Counted from the first letter of the stretch, positions 1 to 7,466 are shown. The stretch is 9,130 bases of DNA from an uncultured Collinsella sp. (GCA_900549085.1 URMO01000077.1:1-9130), one strand, 5' to 3'. Program-made: numbers and translations. The notes: generated by a model not told the origin, from the sequence alone.

Positions 1-4
1 ATAG

Positions 5-33
5 TTGACATTGCCTGATGGATGCAATATATT
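5..33 (+). promoter_or_regulatory. Promoter of the XRE regulator/membrane protein operon
   Basis: A perfect -35 box TTGACA (5-10) is followed after a 17-base spacer by TATATT (28-33), a near-consensus -10 box for the housekeeping sigma factor. Transcription should start near base 40. An inverted repeat ATTGC (10-14)/GCAAT (24-28) lies between the boxes, TGACA (6-10)/TGTCA (36-40) flank the core, and GTTGCAAC (42-49) is an 8-base palindrome just after it. Any of these could be the operator of the repressor encoded downstream; that is inference. Confidence 0.75.
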
Positions 34-81
34 TCTGTCATGTTGCAACGGATATTTGTCCATTACCACGAAAGGAACTTT

Positions 82-312
82 ATGCCAGGTAAGAAAAACC
101 TTCGCATGAAGGCGGCGCGCGCGGCGGCTGGCCTTTCGCAAGCCGACTTAGCCCAAGCCGTGGGCGTTACGCGCCAGACCATCGGCCTGATTGAGGCGGG
201 CGGCTACAATCCTACGCTCAACTTGTGCGTGGCAATCTGTAAAGCGCTGCGCGTTACGTTGAACGATTTGTTTTGGGAAGACGAAATCGACGCCGACTCT
301 AACGCTCTTTAG
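82..312 (+). CDS. Small XRE-family helix-turn-helix transcriptional regulator
   Basis: A 76-residue protein that is almost entirely one Cro/C1-type HTH domain. It reads LRMKAARAAAGLSQADLAQA, then VGVTRQTIGLIEAGGYNPTL and a C-terminal helix ending in LNDLFW, which is the signature of the stand-alone YgzD/YozG-like repressors. The start at 82 is chosen because AAAGGA (71-76) gives a ribosome site, and because the in-frame ATG at 22 lies between the -35 and -10 boxes and cannot be on the transcript. The stop codon overlaps the Shine-Dalgarno of the next gene, so the two are cotranscribed and probably coupled. Known relatives usually pair with a small membrane protein gene, as here. Likely autorepressor; the ligand is unknown. 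Confidence 0.9.
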   Translation: MPGKKNLRMKAARAAAGLSQADLAQAVGVTRQTIGLIEAGGYNPTLNLCVAICKALRVTLNDLFWEDEIDADSNAL

Positions 313-321
313 GAGTTCACT

Positions 322-906
322 ATGAAATTTGAAGATCTGAAAATCGTGCAAAAGTGGCGTGAATATGCCGGTCCAAAGGATGAGCGCCTGGAGGCGGAAA
401 GCGCAAAGATCTACAAGATTGGTTTCGTGCTGCTTTCGTTTGGCATGTTGATGATCTTTTTCTACCAGTTTATAGCTCGACAGGTCGCGTGGGTTCACAG
501 CGACGCCAGTGAAATGCCGCATGGCTTTGCAACGCCGTTCGAGGTAGCCATGTATTTGTGGCTCGTTCTCGTGATGTTGATTTGCGCAGGACTGCAAACG
601 CGGAAGGGCTATGTCGACACCAATCGTTTTGGGCAAACCGAGCATCTTCCTGTTGGATATTTCCTGCTTCTCAGCGGTCTTAGCGGCGCCGCGTTCGCGC
701 TTGTTATTGCCGCAATGCGCTGTATTGCTGAGGCGCAGATCGTACCGTTCGAAAGCGTCTTTTGGTTGGCGAACCTGGCCACGGGCGTGTTCTGAGGTGC
801 GACGATTTTCGCGGCCACGTTTGCTGGCCTGTGCGCAACGTTTTTCGCGGCGAAAAGACGCCGTGCCAAGCTCGAGGCAGAACTCGACTCCACTGACGAT
901 ATCTAA
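322..906 (+). pseudogene. Four-helix membrane protein interrupted by in-frame TGA (DUF6773-like)
   Basis: Translation from 322 (AGGAG at 311-315, six bases before ATG) gives 157 residues, ending at TGA 793-795. Hydrophobic helices lie at about 33-52, 74-92 and 111-132. The stop falls inside what would be the fourth: the text reads FWLANLATGVF, stop, then GATIFAATFAGLCATFFAAK and a charged tail rich in R, K, D and E ending at TAA 904-906. All 36 codons after the TGA are open and membrane-protein-like, and a hairpin begins five bases after the TAA, so 904-906 looks like the original gene end (194 codons). A single base change (for example GGA to TGA) would explain it. The N-terminal DERLEAESAKIYKIGF resembles the DUF6773-type partners of small XRE repressors; this family call is from memory. 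As sequenced the product spans 322-795 and may lack helix four. Confidence 0.7.
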
Positions 907-910
907 TGCG

Positions 911-948
911 AAATGGGCTGGCTCTGGGTATCCAGAACCAGCCCATTT
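911..948. terminator. Hairpin between convergent genes, probable bidirectional terminator
   Basis: The arms AAATGGGCTGG (911-921) and CCAGCCCATTT (938-948) pair perfectly over 11 bases, and the stem continues inward after one mismatch with TCTGG/CCAGA. It lies five bases after the TAA at 904-906 and about 40 bases after the stop of the opposing surface protein gene. The U-tract is only three bases on either strand, so it may be a weak intrinsic terminator working for both directions. Confidence 0.6.
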
Positions 949-988
949 GATGTTCGATGAGCCGAGTCGGCGTCTCTCACAAAAGTAA

Positions 989-3900
989 CTAAGAGCTAGC
1001 GAGGCCTATCCGAATTGACCTCATTGGCGGTGTCGGTTTCGAGCGCCGTGCGGCGAGTGCTGCAGCGGCTGCCGTAAAGGGAGCGTTGACATCGCCCGTG
1101 CCCGCAAGCGCGCCCGCTTTTCCGGAGCGCTTGTTATTGCCGTGGTCCTTGCCACTGCCGGAGCCGCTTCCGCCGGAGCCGCCGCCCTCGTCAGTACCGC
1201 CGCCGCTCGAGCCGCCATCGCCGTCTGCTGTCATCGGGGCGTCGTGAAGTCCTGTCGTATCCGCGCTGCCGCATACGCCGACCTGAACTTCTGAGCGTTC
1301 GCATGCCGCGTCGGGCACATGAAGCTCGTGCAGTACGGCACCAAGCGCCGAGTTCGCGCCCGGTCGAATTTCCTCGAGCGTCACGGGATCGAGCGCCACC
1401 AGATTACGCGCCTTCGCATACAGCGTTACGCGTTTGCCCACTTCGTCGCTCCAGCTCTCGGGGATGGCGAAGCTCATGCGGAACTGTGCCGTGCAACCCG
1501 GTGCCAGCACGGCGTTGCCGTTGTCGGCTACCAGCGGGTGCGTCGCAAAACGTGTGCCCAGCGTCTCGAGCGCGTACTTCACGCGTGCCATGTCGTTGGC
1601 CGAAGCGTCCTCGGCAAGCTCTGGATCGTAGATCGAAGCCATGCGTGCGTTCGCTCCGAATCCGATGGATGCGCTGGAGAACGGCTGGCTGGAGCCCTCT
1701 CGGTACAGATCGATCGTGCCGGCGGTCAGCAAGGTGTTGCCGTCGTTTCGCACCGTGACCATGAAGGATTCGCCTGCTGCTCCGGGCACCACCGCGCCCG
1801 AGGTAGCGACCGCGCCCGTCGGAGTGGCACACGCCACCAAGGGCACTTCGATGCCGTGCAGCTCTGCCTCGCTCTTCTCCGCGCTCACAATGTGCGTGGC
1901 GAGCGCGGAGAGCATGCCTCCCGACGTCAAAAATGTCGTTATCTGATCGATGGGATGGTCCAGCTCGCACATCACGAACGGCTCCGTGAACAGATCGCCT
2001 GCCAAGGTGCTGGCGAAGATGCGGAAGTGCTTGCCCATCACTGCTACCGGGTTGCCTTCTTCGTCGTAGGTCTGTCCCACCTTGCCATCGGTGTTCTCTA
2101 CATAGAGCACGCACCTGCCGTTGTTGCTTACGCTAAACGATGCCGGGCCACAGCCTGCGGCACCCACGGGCTCCGACGCAAATGCCGCCGCGCCTCGCGT
2201 CCAAGTAATATGCTGCAGCTGCTCGTTGACGGTGGCCAAAAAGCCCGTGTGCTGCGGCCACGGCACCGCACGGGGTACCGTGGCGTCTGGTGACATAACG
2301 CCCCAGCCCGCAATGGACTGGCCGATCACGGCGTACGATGCGCAGCCGCAACCGTCTGCGGTCTCGTACGCAACGGGCACCACCATTTTGCCGTTGATAT
2401 CCTCGGGCTCGCCCAGTTCGATACTCGACGGTGCTTGCGGAAAGCGGAGAACTTGGCGGAACGTCAGGCTGTCGCCCGAAACGTCCGACCACAGGGTAAA
2501 GCACTCCAGCGCAACCTCAGCCTCGCTGCCGAGTGCCTTTTCTGCGGTGGTTCCGCGGCGGTGGAGGTAGGCACCCGACAAGCGCCCGTCGACGAGCGTC
2601 TTGCCCACCGTGATACGCGGGCACTGCAGGCAATGGTAGCCATCCTCTTGCAGGCGGCCGCGCGAGATGCTGCGCCATGACGTATGCGACACCACGCGGA
2701 TCTCGTCATTACTTATGCGCAGGCGCACAACGGACAGTATGCCGGCTGTGCTTGCCGTATCGAAAAGGGTGTTGTCGCCGTTGGGGCGCTCGCCCGAGAC
2801 CAGCAACACGTAGGCGTCCTGGTTTTCTCTTCCGTCCGTATATTCCACCACGTCGAAGTCGTAATCGTATATGCCGTCGCGCTCCACGTCGCCCTCGCCA
2901 AACCCAAGGGGAAAGTCCACGGGCGTGGGAGCGGACCACGTGCCGTTTGCCTTTGTGTGCACCACCAGACGCGAGCGGCCATTGTCGCCGTAGCGCACCG
3001 AGGCGATACGGAACAGGCATTCTACGCCGGCGATAATCGCCAGCTTCATGTGAGCTTCGCTGAGAACGCCGGTAAACAGCACGTTGTCGCTCGAGGGCTT
3101 GATTCCGCCACGCTCGTCCTCCGATACACCAGCAGAATTGGCGTTGGGGTCCGCAACGGCGTTCGTCGCCTGCCTGACATAGGTGTACGCATACATCGGC
3201 GCGGCGTTTTCGTCGTTCTCTATCAGTGCGTGGACGAAATGCTCGATCTGTCCCGTGTCGTCGCTTTCTGCATCCGCCTCGAGCTCAATGCGCGTGACCG
3301 ACCGGTCCCAATCGCGTACGGTAGGCGCGACATTCCTTGCAGTGGCCTTAACCTCAGCGCGTGCGAGCAGCTCGGCGTTGGTGACGATGGTGGCCGATGC
3401 GATAAATTGCGGCACGCCGTCCGCCTCGATGTTGCCGGGCATGCCGAAGCGGGCATCCAGCGTGTAAGGCGTATCTCCACCCAATGCGAGCTCAGAGCGA
3501 TGGAGCACATACTGGTCGCCATTGTTCACCGACATATTCCACGAATCGAGGAGTGTGGGCCACGACCCCGACCAAGCCTTGGTGGTCCACTTGAACATTA
3601 CGAACTGGAGTATCACATCGACATCGACGTCTGCACCCACGCGCAGCCGCGGAAGCTGGTGCCCGTCCGCCTTCTCGTACCCAATGAACAGGGTGAGGGA
3701 TGCGGCGCCACGCACGGCAGACGAGGCGACGCCTGCAACGCCGGCGCCAAAGGTGACGGCAAGCCCGATCTGGATAGTGAATGAGCCCGACGTGTTGGAA
3801 TAGTCGAGCGAAATGTTCTTGAAAAACGCCGCGCCGCTGCCGTGCGTGTGGGCACCCACGGCGAGCGCCAGCTTCGCCAGCACCCAGGGGTTGACGTTTA

Positions 3901-5326
3901 GGAAAAACGGCACCGGTCCTAGGGTAAACTGCTCGGTCCAATTGAGGTCGGTTCTTACCTGGAAGAGGGCCTTAATATTGCCGTATGCGGGGTCGTTGTT
4001 GTTGCCCCAGGTTTTGCCCACCCAATCGTAGGCGAGCGAACCGTACACCTGTGTTGCGATATCCATCGTGAACAGCAGCGTGCAATGGTGGCGAAGGAGC
4101 TTGGTGTTTCTTGGATCGGTGCCCGAACCGGCACTCATGCTCTTGTACTGGTTCCACTTCCCCTCCATTTCGTCGAGGTAGCGGTTTGCCTGCTTGGCAC
4201 CCGACTCGCGCGGTGACTTCTTCCAATACTCCGGATCCGGATTGCCCGAATCGTTCATATAGCTGGCTGGTTTGTATCCTCCGCCAAACAGCACGTATCC
4301 AGCAAACGAGAAATCGAAAAGGATCGGAAATGTGGGCATCCAACACGTGAACTTATTACCACCGATGCCGGGAAACGATGCGGGGAAATCAAACGGAGTG
4401 ATCTCTTGGTCCATGGTAGTGGGGACGATAGTGGTCGAGCCCGATTCCGCCTTGGAAGCCGGTGCGGTGGCAACGCCCATGGGGGACGAGAGCGTGTAGG
4501 TTTTACCTTGGTAGTCGAGCACAAAGCGCAGTTTGCATCCTTCTTCCAGAATGCCCGACGCCGCATCGAGGAACTTGTCCTCGAGCGAGAACGTCGCCAG
4601 ATTATCCGCACCCGATGCGCTGGCCTTGACTTGGCCAATCTGCGTGAAGGTTTCGGGTGAGCTGCCAGCGGCAGGCGTCACTTTGTTGATGCGCAGCGTT
4701 GCCTGTCCACCCTGTGGCAGATGTGCCTGCACGGTAAAGGCGTGCGTATCGGGCTGCTCGTTTGCCGTGTCGTCCTTCGGCAATGTCATGAACGTGGCTT
4801 CAGCGTACTGGATGTCCCATTCGTCGAATGTGAGCTGGCGGAAGTACGGCTCGCCGTCGGAAAGCGGACGCGTGGGCGCGGTTATGGCGGTGCCGCCCTG
4901 GATACGCGCAAGGGGAATCTCGACATCACGGTAGCCCGCCATGCTAATGGAGATGCCGCCGTTAAAGTCGTACGCGTCGAGAAGCGTTGCCTCGTCCACG
5001 TAGCCTTCCGAAAGAGGCGCGACCTCAAAGATGGCCGTGCCCTCGTCGTCGGTAGTGGCGGAGAGCTGCTTGCCCGCGGCATAACGCGACGCGAGCGTGA
5101 CCTGGGCTCCCTTGATGGGCATATTCTTGTTGGCGACGTCGATCACAACCACACCAAACATGGTGCGCGAGAGCACCAGGACCTTGAAGGGGTCTTCTTC
5201 GTCGGCATAGGCCGCGGTGGGCGCGAACGGCAGCAGGAAGGCATTTTCGCTTCCCGGCACGCGAGGCAACATAATGCTCGCTAGCGAGGATGTTCCGGCG
5301 ATAAGTAGCGAACGGCGATCAAGCAT
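989..5326 (-). CDS. Large secreted surface protein with LAGTG sortase-like motif
   Basis: A 1445-residue exported protein of unknown function. The start at 5326 is preferred over the upstream in-frame ATG at 5422 because GGGAG lies about six bases before it and it places MLDRRSLLIAG at the N-terminus: a twin-arginine-like signal with probable cleavage after AYA (residue 41). Residues 48-150 look like an Ig-like/carboxypeptidase-regulatory-like fold (PIKGAQVTL, then TTDDEGTAIFEV). Residues 470-550 are unusually hydrophobic for a secreted protein. Residues 745-1150 show repeated beta-strand patterns that could be propeller-like. Residues 1180-1310 (VTVRNDGNTLLTAG) resemble CARDB-type beta-sandwiches. 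A Gly/Ser-rich linker (1369-1404) leads to LAGTGD (1407-1412), a variant of LPxTG as used by Coriobacteriia, but the following hydrophobic stretch is short (about 14 residues) and is followed by RRS and 16 more residues. The LuxR-type gene lies immediately upstream on the same strand and probably controls it. No enzyme motif recognised. Confidence 0.85.
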   Translation of the reverse strand: MLDRRSLLIAGTSSLASIMLPRVPGSENAFLLPFAPTAAYADEEDPFKVLVLSRTMFGVVVIDVANKNMPIKGAQVTLASRYAAGKQLSATTDDEGTAIFEVAPLSEGYVDEATLLDAYDFNGGISISMAGYRDVEIPLARIQGGTAITAPTRPLSDGEPYFRQLTFDEWDIQYAEATFMTLPKDDTANEQPDTHAFTVQAHLPQGGQATLRINKVTPAAGSSPETFTQIGQVKASASGADNLATFSLEDKFLDAASGILEEGCKLRFVLDYQGKTYTLSSPMGVATAPASKAESGSTTIVPTTMDQEITPFDFPASFPGIGGNKFTCWMPTFPILFDFSFAGYVLFGGGYKPASYMNDSGNPDPEYWKKSPRESGAKQANRYLDEMEGKWNQYKSMSAGSGTDPRNTKLLRHHCTLLFTMDIATQVYGSLAYDWVGKTWGNNNDPAYGNIKALFQVRTDLNWTEQFTLGPVPFFLNVNPWVLAKLALAVGAHTHGSGAAFFKNISLDYSNTSGSFTIQIGLAVTFGAGVAGVASSAVRGAASLTLFIGYEKADGHQLPRLRVGADVDVDVILQFVMFKWTTKAWSGSWPTLLDSWNMSVNNGDQYVLHRSELALGGDTPYTLDARFGMPGNIEADGVPQFIASATIVTNAELLARAEVKATARNVAPTVRDWDRSVTRIELEADAESDDTGQIEHFVHALIENDENAAPMYAYTYVRQATNAVADPNANSAGVSEDERGGIKPSSDNVLFTGVLSEAHMKLAIIAGVECLFRIASVRYGDNGRSRLVVHTKANGTWSAPTPVDFPLGFGEGDVERDGIYDYDFDVVEYTDGRENQDAYVLLVSGERPNGDNTLFDTASTAGILSVVRLRISNDEIRVVSHTSWRSISRGRLQEDGYHCLQCPRITVGKTLVDGRLSGAYLHRRGTTAEKALGSEAEVALECFTLWSDVSGDSLTFRQVLRFPQAPSSIELGEPEDINGKMVVPVAYETADGCGCASYAVIGQSIAGWGVMSPDATVPRAVPWPQHTGFLATVNEQLQHITWTRGAAAFASEPVGAAGCGPASFSVSNNGRCVLYVENTDGKVGQTYDEEGNPVAVMGKHFRIFASTLAGDLFTEPFVMCELDHPIDQITTFLTSGGMLSALATHIVSAEKSEAELHGIEVPLVACATPTGAVATSGAVVPGAAGESFMVTVRNDGNTLLTAGTIDLYREGSSQPFSSASIGFGANARMASIYDPELAEDASANDMARVKYALETLGTRFATHPLVADNGNAVLAPGCTAQFRMSFAIPESWSDEVGKRVTLYAKARNLVALDPVTLEEIRPGANSALGAVLHELHVPDAACERSEVQVGVCGSADTTGLHDAPMTADGDGGSSGGGTDEGGGSGGSGSGSGKDHGNNKRSGKAGALAGTGDVNAPFTAAAAALAARRSKPTPPMRSIRIGLASS

Positions 5327-5432
5327 TTTGGGCTCCCATCCCGCAAATTTCGGTGGAAATAATCCAATTTTGCGAGAAGGTGCCCCGTGGCGGTAGTGCC
5401 GTTCGAGGGTCAAAATGTCCAATTTGAGCGCG

Positions 5433-5462
5433 CGAAAGCGCTAGGCCCCCGGAGTGCTTTCG
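5433..5462 (-). other. Hairpin between LuxR-type gene and surface protein gene
   Basis: CGAAAGC (5433-5439) pairs with GCTTTCG (5456-5462), and the stem extends by a G-T wobble and two further pairs to ten positions. It lies 22 bases after the LuxR-type stop codon. No U-tract follows on the - strand, so it is a doubtful intrinsic terminator; it could be a processing site or a partial terminator dividing the two genes. Confidence 0.4.
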
Positions 5463-5483
5463 ATACGCCGGGCAGTCTGGCCG

Positions 5484-6488
5484 CTAGCGCAACATGTGGG
5501 CAACCAGCTCGGCGCGAGTTCCGATACCAAGCTTGGCATACACTCCTGATAGGCGGTTTTTGACGGTGCCCGGCGATACTCCCATATGGCGTGCGATTTC
5601 GGCGTTGGTCCACCCGCGACAGGCGAGCATGGCCATGGTGAATTCCGTGGTCGTTAGATCGTCGGCCACGTCCTCGCCCGAATCGGGGTTGTGGATGCGC
5701 CGCCAGCCGTAGCTGAATCGATACGTAATCTCGATGATGCGTGCGAAGTCGTCAGGGTATTGCGTTTTTAGACACGCCTCGATAAGCCCCTGCAAAAGGC
5801 CGTGGTGCTCGCCGATAAGTTCGACAAGGCCGTCGGGGCGCGCAACGTTCCAAGCAGCTCCGAAGTGCGTTTTTGCGGCGTCGATGTCCTTGAGGCTCAT
5901 GCATGCCATGGAAGCTGCCAGGTGCAGGAACAGCTCCGAGATGGGATAGCTTCCCTGTTTCATAATCAGGGCGTTTTCCGCCATGCCCAGGCTGCGGCCG
6001 TAATCGCCGCGCAGGTACAAGGCGTGCGCCATCACGTAGCTGGCGAATAGGCGCAGGCCTTCGGGCAGATGCGCCGCAAGTGGATAAAACTCTTCAGCAG
6101 AATACGGGGAAGGCAAGTGCAGCAGGACACTCGCGGCCGAGGCGAACAGGATATGCGTGGCGTGGACGGCGGGCGATTCCTCGTCAGTTGGCGTATCGAG
6201 GATGCCAGCAAGGCACCGGCGGGCGTCGGCGATACGGTTGAGCGACAGACTGGCATATCCGCAGATAAGGCATGCGGAATAGCGCAGTGCGGGATCGGTG
6301 GCGTCAAGATAGGGGCGCGCCGTCTTGGCAGCGAGCGTGGCCTGTCCGCGAAAGTACAGCGCTTCTGCCGTGGCGATGGTGCGTGAATCGGGGTCGGAAA
6401 TGCCTGCAACCGCAGCGTCAATCTGCCCCGGCACAAAGGCGGTGCACATCAACGGCATGGGAATGCGCGGGTAGCCATCGCAGTCCAT
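5484..6488 (-). CDS. LuxR-family transcriptional regulator with helical N-terminal domain
   Basis: A 334-residue cytoplasmic regulator. The C-terminus (about 278-334) is a LuxR/GerE-type HTH: LTTTEFTMAMLACRGWTNAEIARHMGVS..TVKNRLSGVYAKLGI in outline, with the typical recognition helix and final AELVAHMLR. Residues 35-260 are a run of amphipathic helices with alternating small residues and short turns (ATAEALYFRG, ALYLRGDYGRSLGMAENAL), as in TPR/MalT-like sensor domains. No membrane segment and no phosphoacceptor receiver domain is visible. The start at 6488 has GGGAG seven bases upstream; the open frame reaches back to 6833 but that extension is arginine- and serine-rich with no family resemblance. 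The large surface protein gene follows 157 bases downstream on the same strand and is the likely target. A perfect dyad in front of the start suggests autoregulation. Confidence 0.88.
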   Translation of the reverse strand: MDCDGYPRIPMPLMCTAFVPGQIDAAVAGISDPDSRTIATAEALYFRGQATLAAKTARPYLDATDPALRYSACLICGYASLSLNRIADARRCLAGILDTPTDEESPAVHATHILFASAASVLLHLPSPYSAEEFYPLAAHLPEGLRLFASYVMAHALYLRGDYGRSLGMAENALIMKQGSYPISELFLHLAASMACMSLKDIDAAKTHFGAAWNVARPDGLVELIGEHHGLLQGLIEACLKTQYPDDFARIIEITYRFSYGWRRIHNPDSGEDVADDLTTTEFTMAMLACRGWTNAEIARHMGVSPGTVKNRLSGVYAKLGIGTRAELVAHMLR

Positions 6489-6511
6489 CTTCCATCTCCC
6501 AACAGCTGGCA

Positions 6512-6528
6512 ACAATTGCAGCAATTGT
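6512..6528. promoter_or_regulatory. Perfect dyad in front of the LuxR-type gene, candidate operator
   Basis: ACAATTGC (6512-6519), one base, GCAATTGT (6521-6528): a perfect 17-base dyad located 24-40 bases upstream of the LuxR-type start codon. It is nested in a wider inverted repeat GCAACA (6509-6514)/TGTTGC (6534-6539). The size and position suit binding by a dimeric HTH protein, most simply the LuxR-type regulator itself. I could not fix the -35/-10 boxes of this gene with confidence. Confidence 0.5.
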
Positions 6529-6631
6529 ACTCCTGTTGCTCGGGACTGGAATTTGTGGGTATCGCCTACGATTATGCCGAACGTATAAAGGAAGAGTCTA
6601 TTGGCGATGCTTCCAAGGTGGCTACCGAAGC

Positions 6632-6904
6632 CTATCTGACCTTGGGATATAGAAAAACTGCCACCCCTGCAAAAAGCTCTGCCGCAGCGATGGGAAACGC
6701 ATCTTCTGGGCATTCCGGCGTCTCCAGCCAGCGCTGGACTGCTGCTGTCGCCTGCGCGTTGGCGAGCGGGGCGTGGGGACCGTCCGGCGACCAGCGGTGA
6801 CGGGCGAGCCCTGCCGCGTACGTGGGACTCCATCGGCGTAGACCCATGACCCCCATGGCATCGGAGAAGTTCACCATGGCGTCCAGGACTTTACCGTCCG
6901 GCAC
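6632..6904 (-). CDS. Hypothetical protein or gene fragment, unassigned
   Basis: From a GTG at 6904 this frame gives 90 residues; an ATG at 6877 would give 81. The frame is open back to a TGA at 6983-6985. The text is plausibly proteinaceous (VLDAMVNFSDAMGVMGLRRW, ETPECPEDAFPIAAAEL) with a hydrophobic end AGVAVFLYPKVR. I recognise no family. There is no good ribosome site at either start (a weak AGG lies nine bases before the GTG), which favours a gene fragment over an intact gene. It lies upstream of, and on the same strand as, the LuxR-type gene, in a different frame. Confidence 0.3.
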   Translation of the reverse strand: MPDGKVLDAMVNFSDAMGVMGLRRWSPTYAAGLARHRWSPDGPHAPLANAQATAAVQRWLETPECPEDAFPIAAAELFAGVAVFLYPKVR

Positions 6905-7079
6905 GTCCAGCCTAGCGGCTCTCTTGAACCCAAGGTTGAAAGGGGGCGTTGTACAAGGCGAATGGGGCCGAGTGGAAGTGGATCAAAAGAGCGTTACTTG
7001 ACGTTTCATGCATAATGCCAACCGCCCCGCGACATCACGTTCGCAGCGCGCAGGGGCCGGAGAATCTTCGCGATGAGAG

Positions 7080-7125
7080 TTGACGTCTAATACCTTGCAT
7101 CGTATAGTGTGTATAGCATAGTATA
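7080..7125 (+). promoter_or_regulatory. Promoter of the PadR-HAAS operon with candidate operator repeats
   Basis: TTGACG (7080-7085), a 17-base spacer and TATAGT (7103-7108) form a strong housekeeping promoter, with a start expected near 7115. Over the -10 box and start lie two direct copies of GCAT-N-GTATA (7097-7106 and 7116-7125), 19 bases apart, with another GTATAG at 7111-7116. Position and AT-richness in an otherwise GC-rich stretch suggest the site where PadR represses its own operon. Confidence 0.65.
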
Positions 7126-7145
7126 TGACGAGAGGAGGTGTGCGG

Positions 7146-7466
7146 ATGGAGGCACAGATGAAGCGCGGCTTCCTGGAGGCCTGCGTGCTCGCGGCCGTCT
7201 CCGGCGAGGAGTCCTACGGCTACCAGATCGTGAAGGACGTACCGGCGAGCATGGGGCTCACGGAGTCGACGCTCTACCCGCTGCTCAAGCGCCTGGAGAA
7301 AGCCGGGTGCATCACGGCGCGCTCCGCCGAGCACAACGGGCGGCTGCGCCGGTACTACCGCATCACGGACGACGGGCGAGCACGCATCGAGGAGTTCCTG
7401 GCCGAGTGGCCGTCCGTACGGGAGATTTACGCATACGTTGAGGGGGCGCACCATGACGCGCGATGA
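7146..7466 (+). CDS. PadR-family transcriptional repressor
   Basis: A 106-residue protein of the short PadR class. Residues 5-80 are the winged helix: MKRGFLEACVLAAVSGEESY, GYQIVKDV, then the family hallmark TESTLYPLLKRLEKAGCI and the wing GRLRRYYRITDDGRARIEEF. The start at 7146 is chosen because AGGAGG (7133-7138) stands seven bases upstream; an earlier ATG at 7125 would have the Shine-Dalgarno inside the coding region. It ends at TGA 7464-7466, inside the start of the HAAS gene, so the two are translationally coupled. PadR proteins of this type commonly repress their own operon with a HAAS/DUF1700 partner; the inducer is unknown. Confidence 0.93.
   Translation: MEAQMKRGFLEACVLAAVSGEESYGYQIVKDVPASMGLTESTLYPLLKRLEKAGCITARSAEHNGRLRRYYRITDDGRARIEEFLAEWPSVREIYAYVEGAHHDAR

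Noticed and set aside
22..81. Upstream ATG at 22 as start of the XRE regulator
   Set aside because: It lies between the -35 and -10 boxes of a strong promoter, so it would not be transcribed, and it lacks a ribosome site.
148..645. - strand frame opposite the XRE and membrane protein genes
   Set aside because: No ribosome site, no recognisable domain, and fully overlapped by two genes with family features on the other strand.
793..795. Reassigned or selenocysteine TGA codon
   Set aside because: PadR ends normally at TGA 7464-7466, so TGA is a stop in this organism, and I saw no convincing selenocysteine-type stem-loop directly after 795.
2684..3784. Long + strand open frame (366 codons) inside the surface protein gene
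   Set aside because: It is antisense to a gene with convincing protein features, has no ribosome site or domain, and is rich in His, Arg and Cys as expected of an antisense shadow in GC-rich DNA. The same holds for the + strand frame at 1319-2293.
6489..6833. N-terminal extension of the LuxR-type regulator back to 6833
   Set aside because: The added 115 residues are arginine- and serine-rich, show no family resemblance, and would bury the good ribosome site and the dyad inside the coding region.
6905..6960. tRNA-like T-arm on the - strand (GGTTCAAG)
   Set aside because: The flanking bases do not form a five-base T-stem and no acceptor or anticodon arm could be found.
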